From Tissierella_B sp964485455 (GTDB lineage Bacteria; Bacillota; Clostridia; Tissierellales; Tissierellaceae), in contig CAZAJU010000004.1 of the NCBI GenBank assembly GCA_964485455.1, forward strand, positions 1-39,145: a stretch of 39,145 nucleotides of DNA, in the 5' to 3' direction. Shown here one piece after another: positions 8,518 through 16,059 of this stretch. Under the pieces are notes generated by a model. That model saw only the letters and a list, made by a program, of their open reading frames with translations. It had not been told where the DNA came from and made no database searches. The translations under genes were made by a program, and so were the position numbers. The first letter of the stretch is position 1, and every line of letters starts with the position of its first letter.

Positions 8518-9946
8518 TATCAGGGCTCCTTTTTCTTGCATCTTTAGAGGATATATACTTAGGTCTGTAATTAAAGTTCTTAATTGGTGACCTATACATA
8601 AAATCCTTCATTCCTTCCTTATCATATGGTGCTAGAGGATACATAAAGGGAACTCCGAAGGATTTTATACTGACTAAATGAAATATAAGCATAATTAAAC
8701 CGGAACTTATGCCATATAATCCAAATAATGACCCTAGAATGAGGAAGACAAATCTATATATTACAACTAATTCCCTAAGCTGAAGGTTTACAAATTCCGT
8801 AATTCCGGAAGCAGCTACAACTATTACCATAAATGAACTTACGATGCCTGCATCTACTGAAGCTTGACCTATAACAAGACCTCCTACAAGGGCTACAGCA
8901 GTGTTTATGGGTTTGGGCAGTCTTAAACCGGCTTCCTTTAGAAATTCAAAGAATATGATCATTACTAATCCTTCTAAGAAGGCAGGCAAAGGAACTCCCT
9001 TCCTTTGGGATGCTATGGAAATCAGTAACTTTGTTGGAATCATCTCTTGATGAAATGTGGCTATTGCTATATAGGTTCCTATTAAAAGCATGCTAGTGAA
9101 GAAGGCAGCTAATCGCATAACTCTTAAATAAGTAGCAAAATGTGGCCTTAGGTAATAATCTTCAGAGTTCATAAAATCCTCTATTAATATTCTAGGCAGG
9201 GTTAATACACTTGGTGAACCATCACAAATAATTGCTATTCTTCCCTCTAAGAGCTTACCTACTACTATATCAGGTCTCTCAGTATCATAGATTGTTGCAA
9301 CGGGGCTTCTTGGAGCATCCTCTATATACTCTTCAATATAGTGGCTATCAATTACCCCATCTATATCTATAGTATTTAGTCTGGCCTTTAACTCAGCCAA
9401 TATCTCATCATTAACTATGCCTTTTATATAGCAGATGGAAACCCTGGTATTGGTCTGTCTTCCAAATATATAATCCTCAAATATAAGATTCTTATTTCTG
9501 ATCTTTCTTCTAATAAGGGTTCTGTTGACATTAAGGTCTTCAATAAATGATTCCTTAGGGCCCCTAATTACCTGTTCTGAACTGGATTCTTGTATGCTTC
9601 TTTTCTCATAACTAGAAATGTTCATAATAAAAGCAAAGTCAAATTCCTCAAAAAATAGGAGTACATTACCATCGATTATGGAATCAACGGCCTCTTTTAG
9701 TTCTTTAGTCTCTTTTATCTCCGTTATGTAAATAGTAGACTTAACATCAAGAGGGGAAATAAGGTCTTCCAGTAATGGCCTAATTATGCTATCATTCAAG
9801 GCTTTTTTATCCACAAGGCCATTTATATATACAACCATAGCATTAGCTTCTGACAAGGTTTCAAACTGATGAAAGACCAAATCAGAAGAATTTCCAAAGA
9901 GGTCTCTTATTTGATTTTTATTATCTTGAATAATTTTTGAAATCAT
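8510..9946 (-). CDS. gerAA: Spore germinant receptor A subunit, GerAA family
   Basis: A subunit of the germinant receptor, 478 residues. The large N-terminal cytoplasmic domain has the ELKEAVDSIIDGNVLLFFE and RRKIRNKNLIFEDYIFGRQTNT regions. The membrane domain, with four to five segments, has the family landmarks GSPSVLTLPRILIEDFMNSEDYY, ASQRKGVPLPAFLEGLVM and GGLVIGQASVDAGIVSS. The start at 9944-9946 is supported by GGGGG six nt upstream; the longer frame from 9988 has no ribosome site. It is first in the gerAA-gerAC-gerAB-hydroxylase run. Forespore sigma-G control is expected for this family, but I could not find a convincing sigma-G promoter in the 110 nt before the gene. Confidence 0.5.
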   Translation of the reverse strand: MISKIIQDNKNQIRDLFGNSSDLVFHQFETLSEANAMVVYINGLVDKKALNDSIIRPLLEDLISPLDVKSTIYITEIKETKELKEAVDSIIDGNVLLFFEEFDFAFIMNISSYEKRSIQESSSEQVIRGPKESFIEDLNVNRTLIRRKIRNKNLIFEDYIFGRQTNTRVSICYIKGIVNDEILAELKARLNTIDIDGVIDSHYIEEYIEDAPRSPVATIYDTERPDIVVGKLLEGRIAIICDGSPSVLTLPRILIEDFMNSEDYYLRPHFATYLRVMRLAAFFTSMLLIGTYIAIATFHQEMIPTKLLISIASQRKGVPLPAFLEGLVMIIFFEFLKEAGLRLPKPINTAVALVGGLVIGQASVDAGIVSSFMVIVVAASGITEFVNLQLRELVVIYRFVFLILGSLFGLYGISSGLIMLIFHLVSIKSFGVPFMYPLAPYDKEGMKDFMYRSPIKNFNYRPKYISSKDARKRSPDNE

Positions 9947-10010
9947 TAGCAACCCCCATTTTTGTATGACTATATTAAGTGTTGCCATAAATTTTCAAAG
10001 TTATTACAAA

Positions 10011-10040
10011 TTGATATGATATTTATTAAATGGGTATATT
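10011..10040 (+). promoter_or_regulatory. Weak candidate promoter of the response regulator gene
   Basis: TTGATA (10011-10016), 18 nt, TATATT (10035-10040). Transcription would begin almost at the ribosome site, so the leader would be very short. The stretch 9947-10056 is the divergent intergenic region with gerAA. Confidence 0.5.
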
Positions 10041-10056
10041 ATTGTAGGTGAGAAAA

Positions 10057-10752
10057 ATGAAAAAGAGCATTCTTATAGTTGAAGATGAAAAAAATATATT
10101 AGATGTAATTAAAGCATACCTACTAAAGGAAGATTTTAATGTCTATGAAGCCATGGATGGAGAGTTGGCTTTAGATATATTTAAAAGGGAGGAAATTCAT
10201 CTAATTATTTTGGACTTAATGCTTCCAAAAATTTCAGGAATTGAGGTTTGTAAAAGGATCAGAACTGTTTCAGATGTTCCAACAATAATCCTTACAGCTA
10301 AGTCTGAAGAGAATGATAAGATTGAAGGCTTAGACATTGGTGCCGATGATTATATAACAAAGCCATTTAGCCCAAGGGAGCTTATGAGTCGGGTAAAAGC
10401 CCTTTTAAGAAGAAGTTATAGGGAAGAACATGCAAGTCCTGGTAAGACAATATCCACAGGAGATGGCAGAATAATAGTTGAATTCGATAGAATGATGGTA
10501 AGAAAAGATGGAGAACATGTTGACCTAACTCCCCATGAATTTAAAGTGCTTTCAGCTTTTTTTAATCATCCTGAAATAGTACTAAGTAGAGAACAGCTTA
10601 TAGAAGCAGCTTTTGGCTATGACTATGAAGGATATGATAGGACTATAGATAGTCATATAAAAAATATAAGACAGAAGCTTGAGGACAACCCCAAAACTCC
10701 TGTCTATATAGTTACCGTATATGGTGTTGGATATCAGCTAAAACTTAATTAG
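10057..10752 (+). CDS. OmpR/PhoB-family response regulator
   Basis: Two-component transcription factor of 231 residues. The receiver domain (1-118) has the acidic pocket (VEDE), the phospho-acceptor Asp53 (LIILDLMLPK), a Thr at TAKSE and Lys at ITKPFSPREL. The C-terminal winged helix (about 130-228) has the DLTPHEFKVLSAFF and YDRTIDSHIKNIRQKLEDN recognition segments. Start choice: the ATG at 10057 follows AGGTGAG by five nt; the GTG at 10048 lies inside that ribosome site. Its cognate kinase is at 11177, separated by an inverted small gene whose stop codon overlaps this one by 4 nt. The direct repeat at 11101-11119 is the best candidate binding site. Confidence 0.5.
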   Translation: MKKSILIVEDEKNILDVIKAYLLKEDFNVYEAMDGELALDIFKREEIHLIILDLMLPKISGIEVCKRIRTVSDVPTIILTAKSEENDKIEGLDIGADDYITKPFSPRELMSRVKALLRRSYREEHASPGKTISTGDGRIIVEFDRMMVRKDGEHVDLTPHEFKVLSAFFNHPEIVLSREQLIEAAFGYDYEGYDRTIDSHIKNIRQKLEDNPKTPVYIVTVYGVGYQLKLN

Positions 10753-11060
10753 TTCCAGCCAAAGCCTATTGAGCCATTGGCTCTTCTACCATGACAACCA
10801 CCGAATCCATATCCACCTGGACCAAAGCCATTTTCTTCATGGAATTCTTCCATATAGTTAAAATGCTCATTCCAAGTATTGTATTCCTCTTGAGTGATTT
10901 CTTTTTCATCAAGAGCTTCCTTTAATGCTTCTCTCTTGTATTCTATTCTCTCCTTGAACCAGCCTAATGCTTCTTCATCAACGGTTGATTCAGCAAAGAC
11001 GAACATAGTGCCTGCACTTAAGGCTAAAATAAGGGTTAATGCAATGATTATTTTTTTCAT
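10749..11060 (-). CDS. Small secreted protein, DUF2680-like
   Basis: Exported protein of 103 residues. A signal peptide (KKIIIALTLILALSAG...VFA, cleavage after about residue 23) is followed by a charged helical region (ALGWFKERIEYKREALKEAL, ITQEEYNTWNEHFNYMEEFH). The tail is glycine-rich and contains GGCHGRR. The helix plus Gly-rich tail resembles the DUF2680/YckD type. No biochemical function is known. It is transcribed against the response regulator and kinase genes that enclose it. A good AGGAGAG lies before the ATG, and the promoter at 11087-11119 has the layout of an activator-dependent site. By position and shape it recalls the Spy/CpxP periplasmic proteins next to Cpx/Bae systems. That is an analogy, not shown homology. 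Confidence 0.5.
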   Translation of the reverse strand: MKKIIIALTLILALSAGTMFVFAESTVDEEALGWFKERIEYKREALKEALDEKEITQEEYNTWNEHFNYMEEFHEENGFGPGGYGFGGCHGRRANGSIGFGWN

Positions 11061-11086
11061 CTTACTCTCTCCTTTCTTTTGATTTA

Positions 11087-11119
11087 ATTATAAGCAAAGA
11101 TTATGGAGGAATTATGGAG
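11087..11119 (-). promoter_or_regulatory. Activator-type promoter with direct repeat, for the DUF2680 gene
   Basis: A perfect TATAAT (11087-11092, minus strand) has no -35 hexamer. Instead, two identical 8-mers CTCCATAA (11101-11108 and 11112-11119) repeat at an 11-bp period, the nearer one 8 bp from the -10. This is the classic geometry of OmpR/PhoB-family direct-repeat boxes that replace the -35. Confidence 0.5.
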
Positions 11120-11150
11120 AAAAATTCATAGTAAATATTTTAAATATCGA

Positions 11151-11156
11151 TATAAT
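11151..11156 (+). promoter_or_regulatory. -10 element of a possible kinase-gene promoter
   Basis: TATAAT lies 20 nt before the kinase start codon, preceded by AT-rich sequence without a good -35. The direct repeat at 11101-11119 lies about 30 bp upstream, so activator-dependent expression is possible. Confidence 0.5.
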
Positions 11157-11176
11157 GAGGTATTAGGAGGTAGAAT

Positions 11177-12544
11177 ATGACACTTTCAAAAAAATTAATA
11201 ATTAGCTTTGTTTTTTCCATCCTAATTTCCATATTGATTATATCCATGGCTTCAGGAAGTATGATAAATAATACCTTTGAAAAATATCTTGCAAGGGAGC
11301 AAAGCAATAAATTCGATACAATTTATAAAGAAATCAATGATATCTACTCCAATAATCCACTTGGCTTAAATAAGATGTCTTTAATGCATTACTCAATAAG
11401 GGAAGGGATAGATATAACCATCAAGGATATTGATAACAACATAATATATGATTCCTTAGAATCCGGTATGGGTATGGGGGCTATGAATAGGCCAGGATTT
11501 TATATGATGAATAGAATCCCCGAGGGCAATTATATAGAAAAAGTTTATGAACTACAAAAGGATGGTACAGCAATAGGTACATTAATCATTGGATATTTAG
11601 ACAATTCATATATAACTGATAGCTCTATATTATTTATGGGTACTCTAAAAAAATCATTATTTGCCTCTGGAGTATTTGCTATACTTATGGGTTTAATAGT
11701 CAGCGTACTAATTTCTAGACAACTTACCAAACCGATTGTAAATATTACAGAAACGGCAAATAATTTGAGAAGTGGTAATTTAGCGGCAAGATCAAATATT
11801 GTTAGCAATACAGCTGAAATCGCTCAGCTTAAGGAATCCATTAATTATTTGGGAGACACCCTATCAAAACAGGATAGCATTAGAAAAAGATATGCATCCG
11901 ATATATCCCATGAACTAAGAACTCCTTTAACCACATTAAAGACTCATCTAGAGGCTATTTCAGATGGTGTTTGGGAACCAAGTAAGGAACATTTAGATAT
12001 ACTAAACGATGAAGTACTTAGGTTAACTAAGTTAGTTGATGATTTGAAAAATTCATTTACCCAAGAGGAGTACAACCCTATAATAAATAAGACCAGCTTT
12101 GATATTTCCCAAGAACTAGAGAATATTATAGTGAGCTTTGAACCATCCTTTAGTAAGGAAAATTATCTACTCCAAGTAAATATAGAAAAAAACATCAAAG
12201 TAATTATGGATAAAGAAAAATTTAATCAAATCGTCCATAATTTATTATCTAATTCCCTTAGGTATTTAAATGAAGATGGAGAAGTTATAGTAACACTAAG
12301 TAAGCTGAACAAGAATTTAATTCTTAAGATAAGTGATAATGGAATTGGAATAAAAGAAGAAGATCTAGAAAATATTTTCGATAGATTCTACAGGGTGGAT
12401 ACCTCGAGAAACAAGTCCACCGGAGGTACAGGTCTTGGATTATCCATTGTTAAATCTCTTGTAGAAGCCCATAAGGGTTCTATTGATGTAAAAAGTCAGT
12501 ATGGGAAGGGAACTGAATTTTTAATCAGATTCCCCCTTGAGTAG
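11177..12544 (+). CDS. Membrane sensor histidine kinase
   Basis: Sensor partner of the response regulator, 455 residues. TM1 is at about 8-30 and an extracytoplasmic sensor at about 31-150. TM2 is at about 158-180, followed by a HAMP domain (SRQLTKPIVNITETANNLRS). The HisKA H-box has the phospho-acceptor His245 (DISHELRTPL). The ATPase domain has N (NQIVHNLLSNSLRYL), G1 (ISDNGIGI) and G2 (GGTGLGLSI) boxes. The sensor has a methionine-rich stretch, SGMGMGAMNRPGFYMMN, at about 96-112, which could touch metal or a hydrophobic ligand (speculative). The start has AGGAGG seven nt upstream. The BaeS/CpxA-like domain plan suggests envelope-stress sensing; the ligand is not known. Confidence 0.5.
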   Translation: MTLSKKLIISFVFSILISILIISMASGSMINNTFEKYLAREQSNKFDTIYKEINDIYSNNPLGLNKMSLMHYSIREGIDITIKDIDNNIIYDSLESGMGMGAMNRPGFYMMNRIPEGNYIEKVYELQKDGTAIGTLIIGYLDNSYITDSSILFMGTLKKSLFASGVFAILMGLIVSVLISRQLTKPIVNITETANNLRSGNLAARSNIVSNTAEIAQLKESINYLGDTLSKQDSIRKRYASDISHELRTPLTTLKTHLEAISDGVWEPSKEHLDILNDEVLRLTKLVDDLKNSFTQEEYNPIINKTSFDISQELENIIVSFEPSFSKENYLLQVNIEKNIKVIMDKEKFNQIVHNLLSNSLRYLNEDGEVIVTLSKLNKNLILKISDNGIGIKEEDLENIFDRFYRVDTSRNKSTGGTGLGLSIVKSLVEAHKGSIDVKSQYGKGTEFLIRFPLE

Positions 12545-12593
12545 AAACAGGCTTCTACTAGCATTTATTTTATGCTAGTGGAAGCCTGTTTTT
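12545..12593 (+). terminator. Strong terminator between converging kinase and cysE genes
   Basis: AACAGGCTTCTACTAGCAT (12546-12564) pairs with ATGCTAGTGGAAGCCTGTT (12572-12590) over about 19 bp with one mismatch, and the plus strand then has a T run. It starts at the kinase stop. It lies just past the cysE stop at 12602 and probably serves both directions. Confidence 0.5.
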
Positions 12594-12601
12594 CAATATG
12601 A

Positions 12602-13144
12602 TTAAATTGCATATATATTTTCTTTTGTTTTCTTATATATTATTCTTGCAGGTACTCCAACAGCAGTAGTATATGGAGGCACATCATGAAGTACTACAGC
12701 ATTTGCACCAACCTTTGCACCTTTACCTATAGTGATATTTCCTAAGATTTTTGCCCCTGAGCCTATTATAACATCATCTTCTACTGTTGGATGTCTTTTA
12801 GCTCCTTTATCTCCGCCGACTCCTCCTAATGTTACACCATGGAAAAGGGTAACATTGTTCCCAACTTCAGCTGTTTCTCCAATAACTATGCCCATGCCAT
12901 GGTCAATTAATATGCCCTCACCTAAAGTTGCTCCAGGGTGGATTTCTATTCCTGTAACTCTTCTGGCTCTTTGGGATATGAGTCTAGCCAAAAACAACCT
13001 GTTCTTTTTATATAATTTGTGTGTAATTTTATGATAGACCATTGCTTTTAAACCTGGAGAAGTAAATATTGCTTCTATTAAATTTTTAGCTGCAGGATCC
13101 TTTTCCAAAATAACTTTTCCTTGTTGAATAATATATTTAATCAT
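12602..13144 (-). CDS. cysE: Serine O-acetyltransferase
   Basis: Makes O-acetylserine from serine and acetyl-CoA, the acceptor used by CysK. Of 180 residues, the N-terminal helical part has AMVYHKITHKLYKKNRLF. The left-handed beta-helix follows with IEIHPGATLGEGILIDHG, GVTLGGVGG and KGAKVGANAVVL. The catalytic His of DHG is present. The short N-terminus matches the Bacillus/Clostridium-type enzyme, not the longer E. coli one. The ATG at 13142-13144 has GGAG seven nt upstream; a TTG at 13168 opens the same frame inside cysK but has no ribosome site. It starts 10 nt after the cysK stop and is under the same T-box. Confidence 0.5.
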   Translation of the reverse strand: MIKYIIQQGKVILEKDPAAKNLIEAIFTSPGLKAMVYHKITHKLYKKNRLFLARLISQRARRVTGIEIHPGATLGEGILIDHGMGIVIGETAEVGNNVTLFHGVTLGGVGGDKGAKRHPTVEDDVIIGSGAKILGNITIGKGAKVGANAVVLHDVPPYTTAVGVPARIIYKKTKENIYAI

Positions 13145-13154
13145 GATATCACTC

Positions 13155-14069
13155 CTATTCTTGTGCAAATAGCACGGTAGATAAATATCTTTCCCCTGTA
13201 TCAGGTAATAACGTTACAACCTTTTTTCCTTTTCCAAGTCTCTTGGCAATGGCTTTTGCTGCTGCAAAATTTCCACCAGAGGACATTCCAGCAAAGATGC
13301 CTTCATTTTTACCTAATTCTCTAGCTGTAGCATAAGCAGTTTCTTCATCCATGCTGATAATCTCATCTACAACTTCTTTGTCAAAATTATCAGGAATAAA
13401 ATTTGCCCCTATTCCCTGAATTCCATGTCCTGAAGGTGCTCCCCCCGTTAATACAGGAGATTTTTCAGGTTGTACTGCTACGATTAAGACATCTTTATTT
13501 TCACCCTTAAGAACCTTACCTATACCACTTATAGTTCCACCAGTTCCTACTCCTGCAACAAATGCATCAACTTCTCCATTCATATCCTCTAATATCTCTT
13601 TTCCAGTAGTTTCTAAATGAGATTTGACATTTGCCTCATTTGAAAATTGTCTTGTTAGAAAATATCCATGTTCCTTAGCAAGTTCTTCAGCCAAAGCAAC
13701 TGAACCCTTCATGCCCATCTTACCATCCGTTAAAACTAGGTCAGCTCCGTATGCAGCAATAATCCGTCTTCTCTCTACGCTCATTGTGTCTGGCATTACT
13801 ATTTTGACCTTGTATCCCCTTGCTACTCCAATCATAGCTAATGCTATACCCATATTGCCACTTGTTGCCTCAATTATTGTATCCCCAGGTTTTAATATTC
13901 CTTTTTCTTCAGCATCCTTTATCATATATAAGGCTGGTCTGTCTTTTACACTTCCTCCTGGGTTAAAGCTTTCAAGCTTAACATAGATGTCTGCCATGTC
14001 CTCTTCTAGGTGATTGATTTTTATCATAGGTGTGCGTCCAATAGTCTCTGAAATATTGTTAAATAACAT
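13155..14069 (-). CDS. cysK: Cysteine synthase (O-acetylserine sulfhydrylase), PLP enzyme
   Basis: Forms cysteine from O-acetylserine and sulfide. Of 304 residues, Lys42 in NPGGSVKDRPA is the PLP lysine. ATSGNMGIALA is the substrate-binding loop and GVGTGGTISGIG the phosphate-binding loop. Length and motifs are complete. The ATG has AGGAGG seven nt upstream. It is first in cysK-cysE and lies 214 nt downstream of a T-box terminator whose specifier and discriminator match tRNA-Cys, so it is expressed when charged tRNA-Cys runs low. The leader between terminator and gene holds a two-copy hairpin repeat. CysM is possible, but the cysE neighbour favours CysK. Confidence 0.5.
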   Translation of the reverse strand: MLFNNISETIGRTPMIKINHLEEDMADIYVKLESFNPGGSVKDRPALYMIKDAEEKGILKPGDTIIEATSGNMGIALAMIGVARGYKVKIVMPDTMSVERRRIIAAYGADLVLTDGKMGMKGSVALAEELAKEHGYFLTRQFSNEANVKSHLETTGKEILEDMNGEVDAFVAGVGTGGTISGIGKVLKGENKDVLIVAVQPEKSPVLTGGAPSGHGIQGIGANFIPDNFDKEVVDEIISMDEETAYATARELGKNEGIFAGMSSGGNFAAAKAIAKRLGKGKKVVTLLPDTGERYLSTVLFAQE

Positions 14070-14113
14070 AATTTACCTCCTAAGTTTATATTCGCAGTAT
14101 TATCCACTAATTT

Positions 14114-14171
14114 GTTGCGTTTGACCTACCATCAATTTACGAAAACCACTGTAAATTGGGTTAGGTCATAA
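14114..14171. repeat. Hairpin repeat, copy 1
   Basis: The first of two near-identical 58-59-nt units, 113 bp apart in the same orientation. The core reads GTTGCrTTTGACCTACC, then ATCAATTTAC, a 10-nt loop, GTAAATTG, and GGTTAGGTCATAA. The two halves are complementary, so each unit folds into an imperfect hairpin. Confidence 0.5.
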
Positions 14172-14185
14172 GCAGTCTCACAACT

Positions 14186-14220
14186 CAAATCTATTTACTC
14201 GCTCTGCTCCTATAGATTTG
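14186..14220. repeat. Inverted repeat between the two hairpin repeats
   Basis: CAAATCTAT (14186-14194) and ATAGATTTG (14212-14220) form a perfect 9-bp stem with a 17-nt loop (14195-14211). It fills the spacer between the two repeat copies and may be part of the same mobile or amplified element. Confidence 0.5.
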
Positions 14221-14226
14221 GTGTTC

Positions 14227-14285
14227 GTTGCATTTGACCTACCATCAATTTACAGAAAATCACCGTAAATTGGGTTAGTTCATAA
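14227..14285. repeat. Hairpin repeat, copy 2
   Basis: Second copy, differing from the first by a few substitutions and one extra loop base. Its end touches the T run of the T-box terminator, so the element sits exactly between the terminator and the cysK ribosome site. It has no open frame. Confidence 0.5.
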
Positions 14286-14330
14286 AAAAACCTTCTGCTT
14301 CAGTATATAAAAATATACAGAGGCAAAAGG
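14284..14330 (-). terminator. Regulated terminator of the T-box
   Basis: On the minus strand ACCTTTTGCCTCTGTATAT pairs with ATATACTGAAGCAGAAGGT (two mismatches). Seven T follow (14284-14290). It lies directly after the T-box sequence. Confidence 0.5.
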
Positions 14331-14561
14331 TATGTTTCGCGGTTCCACTCTGTTTAGGATATTATCCCAACTCAATTCAAGTACTTTCATACTCTAGTCC
14401 TATAACGTGGACTTCCGTTTTAGTCTACTCCATTTTCGACCAAAAGCTCCTTGGTGCACTTCCAATATATCGGCATAGATTCCTCCCACCATTGGAATCC
14501 TCTCTTTAATACCTTACATAATGTACTTTACCAATTCACAGCAATTACTTTATTCTTAATG
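14284..14561 (-). ncRNA. T-box riboswitch, cysteine-specific, leader of cysK-cysE
   Basis: Leader RNA that reads the charging state of tRNA-Cys. The T-box sequence is AGAGTGGAACCGCG (14338-14351), close to the AGGGTGGNACCGCG consensus. The bulge reads UGGA, and its last base pairs with U, the usual discriminator of tRNA-Cys. In Stem I a TGC triplet (14456-14458), set in GAAGTGCACC, is the best specifier codon and encodes cysteine. Stem I arms include GGATTCC and GGAATC, and the AGAGAG GA motif is present. The 5' end is set from the promoter at 14568-14596. When tRNA-Cys is uncharged, an antiterminator should form instead of the terminator at 14284-14330. Confidence 0.5.
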
Positions 14562-14567
14562 TATACA

Positions 14568-14596
14568 ATTATACTAGGATATGTTCCAAATTGCAA
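14568..14596 (-). promoter_or_regulatory. Sigma-A promoter of the cys T-box operon
   Basis: TTGCAA (14591-14596), 17 nt, TATAAT (14568-14573) on the minus strand. The remaining bases to the MATE stop at 14666 show no clear terminator. Confidence 0.5.
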
Positions 14597-14665
14597 GGTA
14601 TTCTTAAATATTTTTTATGATAATTTTCATATTGAATATAATTACTTAAATGCTTGTATTATAGG

Positions 14666-16027
14666 CTAAATAATTGGATTTGTATTGGAAAAGATATCCT
14701 TTTTCTTAAGGGTGAAATATGATAAGAAAAACCTAACTATTAAATCGATACCCATACTTATCCAAATGAAATGAATATCCAAATTTAGGAAATGGGTAAA
14801 AATCAATACTAATGGTATTCTAATCATCCATATTCCTATTGCTACATTGACCATAGGGGCCTTTGAAAATCCTGCGCCTCTTAAGGACCCATTAAATAAG
14901 TTGCTTAAATTCTGAGGAATTTGTACTAAACCCGTTACAAATAGGTATGTAGCACCTATTGAAATTACATCTACATCATTAGTTAATATCCTCATTATTA
15001 CTTTTGGAAAGAAAATCAAGGCAAAACTCGCAAATGTTGTAATTATTATAGTTAATCTAATTAGTTGCTTTAAATATTTTTTACCTAGCTCCATATCTCT
15101 CGCTCCTGTTGCCTGACCTACAAAGGAAGATGCAGCAACACTAAAGCCTATAGCAGGCATATAAGATATTGCTTCTGCTTGAAGACCTAACTGATAAGCT
15201 GCATATGCAGTCTCCCCATAAGTAAGTATTGCCCTAGTTATGATTATTGACGAAAGTTGCCAAAAGCTAGTCTCCAGTGCTGAAGGAAGCCCAAATTTTA
15301 TTAACTCTGATGCTTCTAATCTATTAAAACTTAAACTAAACTTTACACCTAATTTTTTAAAAGTACCACTTTTGCTAAATAGGATATAGAGACCTACTAA
15401 CGCTGCTACAAGATAAGATATATTATAAGCTATTGCTGCACCTTTCAGACCTAGATTTGGAAAACCTAGTTTCCCAAATATCAACAGGTAGCAAAACACT
15501 ATATTTACTAAGTTTAATATACCTATTATAAGCATTGGTACTCTGGCATTACCCATACCCTGAAGTATACCTGATACCAAAAGAATTATGGCTGCAAATG
15601 GGAGACTCCAGGAAATAATCCTAGAATACATAACCCCATCTGCAAATAGGTCTGAGGACGGATTGAATATCCCTATTAGACCTTCTGCATTCCAGTATAG
15701 TAACTGCTGAAGTATAATTGAGGAAATTAATGCTAGAATAAAGCCTTGCTCGGATATGCTTATTAATTTCTTATGATTTCCTGCCCCATAACTCTGTGCT
15801 ACAAATACCGTAGCTCCAGTGGATATACCTTTAAAAACTGCCCAAATAATTCGAAATAAAATATTTCCTAGTCCAATAGCTCCAACAGCTAATGGACTAA
15901 TCCTTCCTACCATGGCCATGGAAACAATCCCTGCCATCATTTGCAATATATTCTCTGCCGTTATGGGCATTATCATGCTTAGTATCTTTTTTAATATATT
16001 CTTGTCATCTAATTCTCTGATTTCCAT
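14666..16027 (-). CDS. MATE-family multidrug/Na+ (H+) antiporter
   Basis: Polytopic exporter of 453 residues with about 12 membrane segments in two six-helix halves. Family landmarks are MIMPITAENILQMMAGIVSMAMVGRISPLAVGAIGLGN at the N-terminus, the SYGAGNHKK loop after TM2 and the matching GQATGARDMELGKKYLKQL loop in the second half. Substrates cannot be predicted. The start has AAAAGGA upstream, a fairly weak site. It begins 32 nt after the dppA stop with no terminator between, so it is probably co-transcribed with dppA. The role may be export of a compound linked to peptide metabolism, or general drug efflux. Confidence 0.5.
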   Translation of the reverse strand: MEIRELDDKNILKKILSMIMPITAENILQMMAGIVSMAMVGRISPLAVGAIGLGNILFRIIWAVFKGISTGATVFVAQSYGAGNHKKLISISEQGFILALISSIILQQLLYWNAEGLIGIFNPSSDLFADGVMYSRIISWSLPFAAIILLVSGILQGMGNARVPMLIIGILNLVNIVFCYLLIFGKLGFPNLGLKGAAIAYNISYLVAALVGLYILFSKSGTFKKLGVKFSLSFNRLEASELIKFGLPSALETSFWQLSSIIITRAILTYGETAYAAYQLGLQAEAISYMPAIGFSVAASSFVGQATGARDMELGKKYLKQLIRLTIIITTFASFALIFFPKVIMRILTNDVDVISIGATYLFVTGLVQIPQNLSNLFNGSLRGAGFSKAPMVNVAIGIWMIRIPLVLIFTHFLNLDIHFIWISMGIDLIVRFFLSYFTLKKKDIFSNTNPII

Positions 16028-16059
16028 AGGCAGTCCTTTTCAATAATTATCTTGTAATT

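Noticed and set aside
9947..9988. N-terminal extension of gerAA from the ATG at 9988
   Set aside because: No ribosome site precedes it, while the ATG at 9946 has GGGGG at a good distance.
9947..10047. Sigma-G promoter for the ger operon
   Set aside because: CATACAA and CATATCA occur as possible -10 boxes, but neither has a fitting -35, and the first lies too close to the ribosome site.
14114..14285. CRISPR-like direct repeats
   Set aside because: There are only two copies, each is itself a long hairpin, the spacer holds its own inverted repeat, and no cas gene is near.
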